A stretch of DNA of 64,000 bases from Anaspis maculata (lineage: Eukaryota; Arthropoda; Insecta; Coleoptera; Scraptiidae): NCBI GenBank assembly GCA_949128115.1, contig OX421962.1, forward strand, positions 97,266,935 to 97,330,934, read 5' to 3'. Positions 1-13,500 of the stretch are shown here, piece after piece (position 1 is the stretch's first letter; each line of letters begins with the position of its first letter). The position numbers were made by a program, and so were the translations under genes. Below the pieces are notes generated by a model, which did not search any database, was not told the DNA's origin, and saw only the letters and a list, made by a program, of their open reading frames with translations.

Positions 1-205
1 ATGCTCCGTTAACGTTCACTATAACGTGCCCGAAAGGAAATGCGCCATTTTTGAATCACCCTGTATACCTAGATTTCAGCACTTATGTGCCTATCACGAT
101 TGACATATTTGTCAAAAATAGTCCCAAATTAACAAGAAATTGTAGCGCTCTAATATCGTAAATAACTATTTCCTTGGATGAAGGGATAACAAGAGAGGAT
201 CAATA

Positions 206-504
206 ACCCGGTCGGTAGCACGGTGAGCTCGGCCCCGCTTTCAAAGGTGGAGGTCCCGGGTTCAAATCCGCACCGGGTCAGATGGACTTTTTCACGCGTC
301 CCTTAGTACTAGGGCATCTACTACCGTGCGGTGGTACCCCGGGAAGAGGGATGAAACGAGAAAGCCATCGAAAAAACCCACACTGAACATGCCCCACTGT
401 TTGTTCCAAACATAGAATCGTCGTTGTTATAAATAGCTATTTTCCTGCTAATAACCACAGTAGTTGATGCAGGTAAAAAAAGGATCAATTATTATTATTC
501 ATAA

Positions 505-549
<45 letters not shown>

Positions 550-560
550 ATATATAAGTG
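206..560 (+). repeat. tRNA-derived SINE candidate
   Basis: A tRNA-like head starts near 206. It has an A-box-like TAGCACGGTGAG motif and a perfect Pol III B box, GGTTCAAATCC, at 259-269. The body runs to about 470 and is followed by an ATT-rich tail. Head, body and simple tail are the usual SINE arrangement. It is not a functional tRNA because no full cloverleaf can be drawn. The 3' limit is approximate. Confidence 0.55.
505..548. repeat. (ATT)n microsatellite
   Basis: An uninterrupted run of ATT triplets, probably grown from the tail of the preceding SINE-like element. Confidence 0.9.
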
Positions 561-799
561 TTATATATAAGTTATTATAAGAAGTTGTTGCGTGAAAAAC
601 ACAGTTTTCAGAGGTGCAGACTGGCAGGTTCTTTTCTAATGAAATTTTCAGATTTCAAAATTCTTTTTCCCTTGTTAATTACGTATCTTTTTTAGTTCTA
701 TTTTAGTCAAGTCGTGAAAGATAAACCACATGTTTTCTATGGATTTTTTTTTTACTTTAACTTTTTTTGCCTGCTCAGGGGTTAAACAAATCTGTTGTA

Positions 800-932
800 A
801 TTTATGGCGGATTCACATGGCTACTCTAGTGCTGCTCGACCGCACTCGTTGGCAAGGAAACTTCAATACATCGAGCTGCTCCCTGACAACAAGTGCGGCC
901 GAGCAGCACTGGAGCAGCCAAGTGAATTCGCC
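800..932. mobile_element. Hairpin MITE
   Basis: The left arm, about 800-850 (ATGGCGGATTCACATGGCT onward), is an imperfect reverse complement of the right arm, about 885-932 (AGCCAAGTGAATTCGCCAT). Nearly the whole element can fold into one hairpin. The short reading frames on both strands here are by-products of the palindrome. Confidence 0.6.
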
Positions 933-1332
933 ATTAGTTTGAAAACAAGTTCTGAACGGCCAGTGTATGAAGTCGTCATTGTTGGCCTTGTTCATGCAAA
1001 AGCTTCATTAAATGCAGCTCTCTCATTGTGCTATCTGTATTACTCTACAATTCCTCACCCGCAATGGGAATTTAACATGCCTCTAGATCTAGTCCTAGCA
1101 ATTCTCATCCTTGCCTCTGCAACACACCGAGTATCAAAGACGCGGCACATAAACCGCAGGGTACACCACACACTTCTCTAATTTAACTTGATTCAAGTTC
1201 TCAAGGGATCAGGGATTCACTCGCTGACAAATTAGTTGTAATTTGACCTTTATTGTACCAATTGTGCGGGTTTATTGTAGTAAATATCTTGCTATCAAAC
1301 TTTGAAGATGGTAATTTTATAATTTGTTGCAG

Positions 1333-1550
1333 TCGCCGTGGTGGCTGCCTTCTTCATCTGCTGGGCACCCTTCCATGCTCAAAGGCTGCTGGCGGTGTAT
1401 CTGGCCAGTGCCTCGACAGAAGCTCAAGAAACCACCATCACCATCTACATGATCCTGATGTACGTTTCTGGAGTGCTGTACTTCTTATCGACGACAATAA
1501 ATCCCGTGCTGTATCACATCATGTCCAACAAATTCCGAGAAGCTTTCAAG
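1333..1550 (+). CDS. Receptor exon: TM6, third extracellular loop, TM7, helix 8
   Basis: The exon encodes AVVAAFFICWAPFHAQ at its start and ends in NPVLYHIMSNKFREAFK. The acceptor AG is at 1331-1332 and the donor GT at 1551-1552. TM6 and TM7 have normal length with no stop or frameshift. Confidence 0.9.
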
Positions 1551-4500
1551 GTGAGCAGCACCAAAGAGCTAACAATCCCCCGCCAGTGTGCGATTAACCA
1601 GCTTTATTACAATTTCTCAGTTTTTCTGAAAAAAGAAAGATGAAAATTAAACTTTGTTCAAATCAACTGGATATATTATAGTTTTTCATATTTTAGTTTT
1701 ACTTAGAAGGCTAGGGTTCGTAAAATTTGTACACTTCATGTGGAATGTTGTACCCAATTCATAATGGATGTTGACACAAGCGGGAACCTGACAAAAGTCT
1801 GCAAACGATCGGCTTTCTCCGATATAAATTATGGACCACGTCCGCACCACAATCTCTGGGACATCTGGGGCTTTATTTTCTCAACCCTGATTATTCACAT
1901 TTTCTTCATGCACCGGCCATCGTTTCACCAACACCAAACAGCAAATATTGAGATTGATTGGCACACATTGACTGTTCCCTGGCGTTCATGTGGCAACCCG
2001 GTACTGTTTTTGTCGCGCTTATTTACTCGATTTGAAGGGATGAACTGTGATGAGCTGAATCTTCTCATCGATTGTCGAAGTTTTTAGATATTTTTCCAGC
2101 TGGATAGTGGTTAATTTTATTCACCCAGACATCGACTTCAGAGAGATACTGCGGTTTTAAAAAAATCACTGAAATAAAGAAGTTGAGTTCTCAAATGCAA
2201 ACTCTCATATCTCGAAGAGTGGTCAAGGAGGATGTTGAAGCCACCCGCATTTGGCGGGCCGAAAATAATCCGGAGGAAAATAATACAAAGCCGTGAAATC
2301 GAGATATATGTGAATATTTCAGAGTCAAGGCATCATGAAATGATGTCGCTACTTATTTAATTCATTCGTGTAAATCCCGCGAAGCTTTACAACATGATTT
2401 ACGTGCCCCACTTCGACATCCAACAACCGTCTATGCTCGACGTCCGATGAAATGGTGAATTGGCGCGAATGAAGTAAAGCCCACTCGCACATCATACCAG
2501 ACGCTCCGCGCTGCCTGGTCGCCGCCCAGTCCCATCGACTTGGCCATCATCCGATCTTCACGTACTAGCACCGCCACATTCCAGCGCGCTACTCAAGTTA
2601 CCTGACCTGTCTATACGCCGTTCGCAATCGTTTTGGATGCAATTAAATATTCCGAATTGCTGGGAATGGAGGATATCGCCGGAGATTGACCGTGGTACCT
2701 GGACCAATCCTCCTGGGCTGCCGTCCGCTCCCGACTTGTCACGTCCGTGGCCGAGTGCTTCTGCGAGTCTGTTAGCGAAGAGTTTTAGTCCCCTTCGAGG
2801 AAGCTGAGTTAGAACCCGTTGATGTTGCGTCGCGACCCTCCTAGAGGCCGAAGCGTCGAAGCTCCGATGATGAGCACAGCCCACTTGGAGAGAGTCGAGT
2901 TGGGACCCTTCGGAGACGTGTTTTGGTCCCCTTGGGGGCAAGTTGAGTCGAGAACCCTCCAGGTTGAGTTTTGACCCTCCTAGAGGCCGATGAGTTGTTA
3001 CTCTGAGTGGCAACCCCCTCTAGGATGTCGTGTCAGAGCCCTTGGACGTTGAGTCTTGACCCGCCTCCAGGAGTCGAGTCAGAGCCCTCCGACGATGAGT
3101 TCCAGCCCTTCGCCAGGTCGATGTGCCGAGGTCCTTCCGGTGTTGAGTTTCGACCCTTCTCCAAGTCGTCGAGTTGGGACCCGTTGACGAAGAGTTTCGA
3201 TCCCCCTCCAGGATGCTGAGTCGCGTTCCCTCGACGATGAGTTTTAACCCCCTCGAGGATGTCAAGTTGAAACCCCTTAATGATCCAGGCCCGATAGAAA
3301 TGAGGTTTCTTGTTTCGGTATCTCGTGTGGCGGAGTGATGACCTCGACGAGCGGAGGGTTAGTCTTGGTGAGTTGGGATTGGTGCTTACGTCGTGAAAAA
3401 TGTATGATGGGGCTCATGCGTGCGTTCTGAATCTGCCTGCACGTGCTGGTATCTGCACTACTGTCTGCCATCAGGTACAACCACTGTTAAGCCTCGTCCT
3501 TTGTTGGATACCTTCATAGAAAGGTATTCGCGTTCTTGGGCCCTCTGGACTTGGCGTTGTGACTGCAGTAAAAAAATCTGCGTGAAAAATCAAGTAATTG
3601 AAATAAAATAGAATCGCGTTTGTATCGGGGCTCGGACCCTGCCGTAGAGTCGTGATTGTTGATCGGATTGATGAACCCCCCCCTCCTTGAAACTAATAAT
3701 TTTGTTTTAGCACTACGACAGTTTCTGAGATTTCCATGTAGAGTTGTCCCGGGAATGAAAACGTCCTTATTCGAAACTGATGAATTCATTCCGGTAACCA
3801 ACGACGCAACCGTGCAGATAGGGACTTTGTAAAAATGAATTGTTATCAGGGCTCGATCAGGTATAGTGTAGATGGCGATTATTTAGCGTTAAGGAAAAGA
3901 TTCTTTCGACGCCTCTCCGCATCGGCTTTTCGGCGGACACCCTGTATAAGTGTATAGTCCATTCTCTGCGTTTTGTTCCACCTGACTGCGGTCTTCTCTC
4001 ACAAACTGCTGAACAACAACGAACTAGCGCGTATACGGGGTGTGCTCAGAACGTTCTCCACATTAAATTTGTACCTTGACTTGAGGAATTGTTTCGCGCA
4101 CACCATTGGTTCGAAAGTTTTTGGAAGGGTGGAATTTGGTTTAACATTTCCGGTTATAAGCACTCTCGATCACGGGAATCTTTCTGAGCGTTGGGGGCAA
4201 TTCACGACGAAAACAGGTTTAAAGCCCCCACAAAGGCCAGCCATATCCAATCCCTTCCAAACGGGCAAAAGAGAACCATAACCCAAAAAGAGCGTTAGCC
4301 TTTGAAAAGAGGCTCCACAAAAGGGGGCCACCGCACACACCGGCCCACAAATCTTAGATTGCATTCGTGGTCGAAGTCATTCTTTCCAGTATCTAGAAGT
4401 CGGGCCTAACCCTAACATAACCTCTAACACTAACATAAATGTTGGATCTGATTTAACCACAAAAAGAACTTTGAACCGCGGAAACCAGTCAGAATTAAAT

Positions 4501-7500
4501 GTCGGTCAAGGTGTAGAGTCAGGTGTTCGTCGGAGGGTTGGGGTGCCGGTACGTCTGAAGGGAAAGTTCTCTCTTCGGGAATAGGTTAGATCTTTTAGAT
4601 ATTTTAGCCTGCGTGGTGATGGTAGGACTAGGTATAGGAGCGAGCCATTATTCAAACATTTTGACTTGTACATAGAGGTCAATAGATTGCTGTTATGTTG
4701 AAAATTCATACTGTGTCTTATTGTGTTCAAACTCATAGTCAGACCTATCTCAACAATCTCGAGAGCTCTATCATCGAACAACAAGAAGAGAGGCACAACG
4801 GGATGTCGTCCTGATACTAGATGATCATCGGCCAAGCGGTTCCAAAAGCGGGAAACGTGATTTAATTCAAATAAGTTGAATTAAATTAAAGTATAATGGG
4901 TTGCCTACCCATTCAGGGGTTCAAGAGGATAGCTGGGGTCGTTTCAATGTTTTTTTTACTATTTGTCTTGAGTTCCCTGGAAGGTCCGCTAAAACGTCCT
5001 GGAGAGTTAATGCGCTATTTCTGGGACTCCCTGTATATCTTCACTTGGCATAGCCGAACCACCCGAAGCCGACGCGACTTGGAATATGACTTCTCCTTAT
5101 AAGCATCGTCATCGATCGAAAATGATACTTTTGCCAATGTCGTCCGTTTATCACCAGTCACAGCACCACAAACCCGTACATAAGCTACTCTATCCTCTTC
5201 CAGATGGCACACGGTGTTTAAGCGGTAAAATATACATGCAAACTGAAATAGCTCCCGGCCGGCATTCCCCGTCCTTTCCCTACATATGAATATGCGACCC
5301 GCTATATGAAAATATGCAAATTTTCATAGAACGGGCATAACGGCCGCTCCATCAAAATACACGACGCCGCTGCAGTCGCAACGCAATAAGGCGCAACGTT
5401 TCTGATCGGATCACAAGGAATTTGCTGCGTTACGATGGTTTTGCGATTACCTTGCGAGCCAATCCTCGAGCCAATCAGAAACGTTGCGTCTTAAGGCAGC
5501 TCTATGAAATTACGCAACGCAGCCGCAGCCACAACGCAGGTTTCTGATTGGCTCGCAAGCCTTTCGCGTTGTTGCAATGGATTTGCGAATACCTTTCGAG
5601 CCGATCAGAAACGTAGCGCTCTGCGTTGCGGCTGCGTTGCGAATTTCCATAGAGCAGGCACTATTGCGTTGCGGCTGCGGCTGCGTTGTGTATTTTCATA
5701 ATGCCAGCTCTATGAAAATTCGCAGCAATCGGCACGCAACCGCAACGCAGAGCGCAACGTTTCTGATTGGCTCGCAAGGTATTCGCAAAGTCATCGCAAC
5801 GACGCGAAAGGCTTGCAAGCCAATCAGAAAAGTTGCGGTTGCGTTGCGTGATTTCATAGAGCGGCCTTAAGGCTGAAGTGCCGAGCGAGATTCATCTCTC
5901 TCAAAAATCCAGCATTATACGAAATCAGACGACAGGTGCATCTTTTAAGAATAGACATGCATTTCCCATCCGATTTATTTACCCGTAATAATATGCAAAT
6001 TCCGCTGACTGAATTCTTCGAATTCCATCAATAATTCGGCTTATTGAATGTTGCAAAGCTCTACTATATTCGCCGCTGAAATTTATTTCCACGAAGTACC
6101 AACATTTGAATAGTCGAATTGAACAAAGTGCATCAGAGACCCACTTATTATGTAAAATGCGAAAATTCTCTTTTTACTGCCTTATGCTTTCAGAGCACAC
6201 ACACCGATAATGTACTGTTTCAGCACAGCAGAGACCGAGTCCGGTGCAAGCAGAGTCTAAAATTCAATACTGTCACATGTCATTTATGTTGCATATGGTC
6301 CAAAGTAGGATTGCGTGTAAATGTCAAATGCTGGAAAAGTACCTAACCATCAAGAAATAAAGCAGAGGATTTGTGCTGCAGTTTTCAGCGCCGGGCAGCT
6401 TTTTCGGGGAGCATATCGCGGGATTGGCACGACGCCCGAATTTAAAATTTAAATTTGCCATCTTGGATCGCTTTTCACAGTCGACAGGAACCAGGTTAAA
6501 CCATCGTGGAACTTTTTTGTACGACCTCCATTGGAAGCAGGACTTTCCGTCTTTCCGCATGACTGCCGCCGAAAGGTGGTTATTTTCTCCAGGAAGGGAG
6601 GGAAAAACATTGAGTAAAAAACACAAATTCAAAGCGCAGCGCTCCACTTTTCATTAAGACTTTCGTAGTTGTCCTCCTAAACGGAGCGTTCAGTCAAGTG
6701 CGGTGTTTTTCCAATGCCTTCGCTGCAAACCGCGTCGTTTTCTCGGCGGCCCTTGTTGGCCCGGCAGCCAAGCCTTCATGGTTGTTACCGACTGTTTATG
6801 GAAAAGACAAATAATATGGTTCAAGTCCTATCTCGCTATGATTTTGCCACCAAGATTGCATGTGATTTGGTACGAGATGATGTATGTGATTCACAGAAAC
6901 TTTAGTTTCCACGCATGCCTAAGCTGGATTCTTCTCATCTTCATTGAATGTTGAATTTTACTTTACCACTCAACACTCATGATCTGGTAGATTCCGATTG
7001 CAACTCCTACGTCTTCAGATTAAATTCACGTCCTTTGATCAACTTCAACTGACCAGACCTCACTCACTGACATTTGCATCATTACCAACTCCCAGCATCC
7101 CCGAAATTCGTGGCAATCTGGAAGTGTGCCGAGTTCGAAGGGACGCCGAGCGCATCAAGTTCCGGCCTAATAGCAGGCAATTTACTAAGAATGGTCAACG
7201 CTTGTCTTGAACTACTGCCATAGTTCCTACCTTTACGTTGATGCGGGGAAGCCTACCACCCCGAATCAATTTTTGTTTAAATTGACATGCCAAGTTCAGA
7301 GGCACTACAATAATCGCCGAGTGGTATTCAGCATCCAAACACTGGGAAAACATACCTACCTAACCCGCCGCGATTTAATTATACCTACCAATTGATTTTT
7401 CATCAGTAGAGTGGAATCCCAAATATTAGCGTTTTGCCGTTCTCCGAAATTTTCATTCCAACTGGCTGCCCATAATGTAACGAAATGAGGACAAGTCTTT

Positions 7501-10500
7501 TCCTTTTTTGCTTTTTGAAGAGGTGAGGTTTCCGTACAAGCCAACGTTTTATTTTCATATCGAAGTACACCGGTCGGGTTTCTAAACTACTAATTGGAAC
7601 TAATTCTACATTGCAGCTTAATTTCACACTCCAAATTGACCTTTTCTTTTTGTACTTATACTGCAATTTATAACTTCAACTGCTTGACGCAAGCAACTGG
7701 GTCAAGCGGACATCCACAATTACTCTTTGTTTACCCAACGTGGGTGTACAAGTTTCTATAATTAACATATAACAGAGCGAACACTTTTCTCCTTTATCTT
7801 TGCTAAAGCATATAAAACTAAGTCGAATCTAGCAAAGGTAGATATACTGAATTACGTAGGTACCTAGGTGGAATTTGCATGGCATGCCAGTGGGTGAGCA
7901 GTCAGCCTCAGACGTAATTTTCACTCCTTCCGAGTAGAACCATAAGGAGTTTCTTGAAATTTACAAACACGGGGCTTTGGAACAGAATTGCATGCCGTAT
8001 GGATTACGAGACATTCATACAAATGACTTGATAATGCAACACGCAGGAACTTCACTGAATTCCACAGCAACATTAATTAGAATTTAGAAGTTACATGATA
8101 TTCAGCTGGGAATGAAGGAAATAAAAAAGAGAAAAGTATATTATCCAGACAACTTCATTATGTTAAAGTATATATCAAGTGCAGTACTGGAGCCATGGAC
8201 CTGTACTTGGAGCTGATGAAGTGATGATAAATGGCAGAGGTATAATAACGAAACCGGAAATACATTTTTATTGGTGCACCAGTAAAAATGGCCATAAACA
8301 GTAAAATACGAGTGCGCTTTTAATGGCAGTGATTCATTCGGTGAAAGGTGAAGAACTCCGGTTATAAAATCAACTAAATACATAGAATAATCGGAATTAA
8401 CTTGATTCTGGTCGGTTTAACTATACTTCCAATTTTATTTGGACGAACGTGACGTTGTTGTTGCTTCCTGATTTTTTTTTATCCGAAATAGTTTTTTCTA
8501 GATAGATTTACCTTTAGCAAAAAGTACCGTAGAAACTCGACAACAGGAATAGAACCATAAATCTCGTCATCACATCCCTTTCGGGTAGTTAGTGCAAAAA
8601 TACGAATAAATAAAACATTTCTTTCTTTTTCCTTCTGCAGTATGATGCTCGAAAATATGAGCCCCGATGTGAGCGCAGACCAAACGTTCTTTTTTTTTTT
8701 CGCCCTACACTGCGTTGATTTATTTCGATCCCTCGAGCATTCCCAAAGGCAGCCCTCAGAATTTCAGCCTGATGGGAAATGTTTATTACTTTTGAGGTGA
8801 GATTGGCTAGAAGCGAGGTGAGAAGTGTTTACATTTTTAGCTTAGTTTCTGCACAATAACTGCAGAAGGGTGTGCTATTATGAATTTTATGAATCATCGC
8901 AACAAAGGTGTTGCAGAAAATGTTTGTTTCAAACGGTGGTGCGCATTTCCACCATTGCAGCGAGAGCGAGAATTACCAATGCTAATATAAGATATACCCC
9001 CAACTAGCACCAAATTTACATTCAGCATGTCTTTTTGTTTAGTTTAGAAGTGAAACGGTGAACACTAAAATTTTCACCTCTTTATAATTATTATGCAGGT
9101 GCATAGTTAATTCATGAAGTAGGTATACATTATGTATATTGCAGCTGTACGAAACAACAATCTCACGACTGTACCTAGACCTAGGTAGGTCTTTTTGCGT
9201 TGGGTACCTACTTTTAATAATTGATAGACGAACATTTGAACACACTTATTTCTGGATTCTGGATTCCAGTTGAGGAGTTGGTGGAACATAGTTCCACCTG
9301 ACACGTAGGCCTCATTATTGGGCCCCATTGTACCCCTCTCTCAGACCAGCCGGACTCACCGAGCCACAATGTGGTGGAACAGACTATTTATTACTGTGTA
9401 GATACTACACACGTCATTTAATTTAACGCACTTAGATATCGCTTTGCTCAACTTCGCCGCTTGCTGAGACTAGTGTGATATTTTATCTTCCACAGTGATT
9501 TATGTCTAATAATTTATTATGTTATTTTGAGTTTTTTTTCAATTTCCTGTACTGGGTACTTACAGGAAATAAATCTATCTATATTTATCCATTCATCTAA
9601 ACTACTTGACAATTATTGAACTGCAACACCTGAAAATTAGGTGCGTTTTCAAATTGAGATAGCTCGAAAAATACTCGACGGATTCCAGAAATTCAGGCAT
9701 GTGAGGAAAGATCATTTCTTTGACTATCGAGTGTTGGTATTGATGATGAGTTTGATTGCACAATTTTTCATATACAGGGTGCCAACGGAGAGCGTGCAGA
9801 TTGGTCAATCTTTCATCTTGTACAACTTTCGAAAAAAAAGTCCGAGATTTTTTCTATCACCTGCTTTTGAAACGTTGTCTCATTATGCCGAAACGGTTTT
9901 GAAACTTTGACCCTAACTTTTTTTTTTCAAAAATTTGTGCTCAATTTTCTGCTCGATTTTCTGGAATATGCACTTTCTCATTAAGAAAAAGAAATAGAGA
10001 CATTGTTTGTTTTCAAACGGCGTCCATATTGAATTTTCTTACAAAGATTTTCATTTGAGCCTACACATCCCCTAGAAACTACCTCTTTTGGGACACCTCT
10101 CGCAAGAAGGTATGCAATGCTTCATTTAAAAGGCCTAAGAAAGTACTCATCAATAATTGGATTGGAATAGGGATACTACGATGACCCCACACGTACAGCT
10201 CCCTAAAAACCACCCCTTGACTTCAAGTGAGAGGGACAGGGTTGGTATGATGAGACATGCAATACAATAAAATTCCAAGAAACGTCTTTTTCAACTGTTC
10301 CACTAAAAAAGTGATGGTATACGATGACCCTTTGCGTAGGTCATCCCAACAGCTACCCTCTCGAAAAAAGAACTACCCTTTAAAAAACCAGTATACTTCC
10401 ACAATACCTCATTTGCTGGAATTTTTCAAAAATCTGTCGCGATAGTTTGCCGCTACGATGATTTCATTCACATATCTACCCGAAACTACCCCTTTGACTA

Positions 10501-13500
10501 CCCCTTATCATATACCAACCCTGTTCCTATCCCTTGAAGTCAAGGGGTGGTTTTTAGGGAGCTGTACGTGTGGGGTCATCGTAGTATCCTTATTTCAATC
10601 CAATTATCGATGAGTACTTTTCTTAGGCCTTTTAAATGAAGCATTGCATATCTTGTTGTGAGACGGTGTCCCAAAAGGGGTAGTTCCTAGGGGATATGGA
10701 GGCTCAAATGAAAATCTTCGTAAGAAAATTCAATATGGACGCCGTTTGAAAACAAACAATGTCTCTATTTTTTTTCTTAATCAGAAAGTGCATATTTCAG
10801 AAAATTGAGCATAATTTTTTGAAAAAAAAAGTTAGGGTCAAAGTTTCAAAACCGTTTCGGCATAATGATACAACCTTTCAAAAGCAGGTGATAGAAAAAT
10901 CTCAGACTTTTTTTTCGAAAGTTGTACAAGGTGAAAGATTGCCCATATCTGCACGCTCTCCGTTGGCACTCTGTATATGACAAGTTGTGCTATCAAACTT
11001 ATCATCAATACCAGCACTCGATAGTCAAATAAATGATCTTTCCTCACATGCCTGAATTTCTGAAATCCGTCAAATATTTTTCGAGCTATCTCAATTATTT
11101 GAAAACGTACTTAATTTTTAGATGTTGCAGTTCAATTGTCAAGCAGTTTATTTTCCTATATATAATTTTTTGTAAAACTGCGTTTTCCATTGGGCACTAT
11201 GCTTAAATTCACCAGAGGGAATGCTCAATCAACTATTTCATGACTAAATTTTTTGGTGCAACCATAGAGTTGAGTGTTTTAAATGATGTAAAAAGTAATA
11301 AGTCAATGAAAGAAAAAAAACGTTTTCTCAAGCATATATAGCATATATATTCTCTCTGTTGGCTATTGAATTTGTTACATTATGCCTTGCGAGCGTCGAA
11401 ATACTATTCAGTTTTTATCAATGATATCGCTGGATTCGATAGACGGCTCATCGAAGCCTGCATTCGTGGGTCGCAGGGTATTTGACGCGGTGCTTTCGAC
11501 GGTCGGTCGCATATTCACTTTCTGTTTTTTTTCTCGTTCATTTCTATTTTCCGTTCCTTTTTGCTTTTCCATGTCCAAGTTTTCATTCGCAAACTTCTAC
11601 TGCAATAACCTCTACAATATCAGGTATCACGTATCTATAACAGCTTCAACTGACCAGACCTCAGTCACTGACATGTTCGTTACCAATGCCACAACAATCA
11701 TCCCCCGGATGCTGAACAGACATATTCCTCAGAACATAAGCAACATCGAACTTGACACAATCCCGTATTTTGCTCTCATCATTAGCCGTGTCCTTAGATT
11801 CATAGCTAAGGAACTAAACTGCTTGACAATTGAACTGCAACACCTAAAAATTAGGTGCGTTTTCAAATTGAGATAGCTCGAAAAATATTTGACGGATTTC
11901 AGAAATTCAGGCATGTGAGGAAAGGTCATTCCTTTGACTATCGAGTGCTGGTATTGATGATAAGTTTGATTGCACAATTTGTCATATACAGGGTGCCAAC
12001 GGAGAGCGTGCAGATATGGGCAATCTTTCACCTTGTACAACTTTCGAAAAAAAAATCCGAGATTTTTTCTATCGCGCGCTTTTGAAAGGTTGAATCATTA
12101 TGCCGAAACGGTTTTGGAATTTTGACCCTAACTTTTTTTTTCAAAAAATTGTGCTCAATTTTCCGAAAAATGCACTTTCTGATTAAGAAAAAGAAATAGA
12201 GACATTGTTTGCTTCCAAACGGCATCCATATTGAATTTGCTTGCAAAGATTTTCACTTGAGCCTCCACATCCCCTAGAAACTACCCCTTTTGTACACGTA
12301 CAGCTCCCTAAAAACCACCCCTTGACTTCAAGGGACAGGGTTGGTATGATAAGACATGCAATATGTACATGAAAATTACAAAAAAAACGTCTTTTTCAAC
12401 TGTTCCACTAAAAAAGTGATGCTACACGATGACCCTCTGCGTAGGTCATCCCAACAGTAGCTACCCTCTCGGAAAAAGAACTACCCTTTAAAAAACCAGT
12501 ACATACTTCCGCAATACCTCATTTGTTGGAATTTTTTCAAAATCTGTCGCAATAGTTTGCCGCTACGATGATTTCATTCACATATCTACTCGAAACTACC
12601 CTTTCAACTACCCCTCCAATATCGCATAGCCTTTACCTTGATGCGTGTAAGGTCATCGCGAAATAATTTTGAACTTATTCAATCGCACCTTCTCTGAGCT
12701 TCCAAATGAGGTATTGCATACCTTTTACTAAAGGGGCGATTTCTAGGGGTAGTTTCAGGAAAGGTTTTGTACTATCATCGTAGAAAACACCATCATTTCA
12801 ATGAAACGGTTAGTAGGCAAAAGTTCTTTCAACTCGTAAATAACGCATCAAGGTAGAGGCTATGCGATATTGGAGGGGTAGTTGAAGGGGTAGTTTCGGG
12901 TAGATATGTGAATGAAATCATCGTAGCGGCAAACTATTGCGACAGATTTTTAAAAAATCCTTACAAATGAGGTATTGCGGAAGTACTGTTTTTTTAAAGG
13001 GTAGTTCTTTTTTCGAGAGGTTAGCTACTGTTGGGATGACCTACGTAAAGGGTCATCGTGTAGCATCACTTTTTTAGTGGAACAGTTGAAAAAGACGTTT
13101 TTGAAATTTTCATCTATTGCATGTCTTATCATACCAACCCTGTCCCTTGAAGTCAAGGGGTGGTTTTTAGGGAGCTGTACGTGTGGGGTCATCCTAGTAT
13201 ACTTATTTTAATCCAATTATTGATGAGTACTTTTCTTAGGCATTTTAAATGAAGCATTGCATATCTTGTTGTGAGACGGTGTCCCAAAAGGGGTAGTTTA
13301 TAGGGGATGTGGAGGCTCAAATGAAAATTTTCTTAAGTAAATTTAATATGGACGCCGTTTGAAAACAAGCAATGTCTCTATTTCTTTTTCTCAATCAGAA
13401 AGTGCATATTTCAGAAAATTGAGCACAATTTTTTGAAAAAAAAAGTTAGGGTCAAAATTCCAAAACCGTTTCGGCATAATGATTCAACCTTTCAAAAGCG

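Noticed and set aside
206..285. A functional tRNA gene
   Set aside because: The B box is good but stems do not form a full cloverleaf; a SINE head is a better fit.
804..1181. A 125-codon frame as an upstream receptor exon
   Set aside because: It overlaps a hairpin MITE and shows no transmembrane pattern of TM1-TM5.
2558..3265. Proteins in the open frames on both strands
   Set aside because: They are readings of a degenerate minisatellite.
6324..6657. Overlapping open frames on both strands as a gene
   Set aside because: No domain, splice sites or homology recognised; both strands are open by composition.
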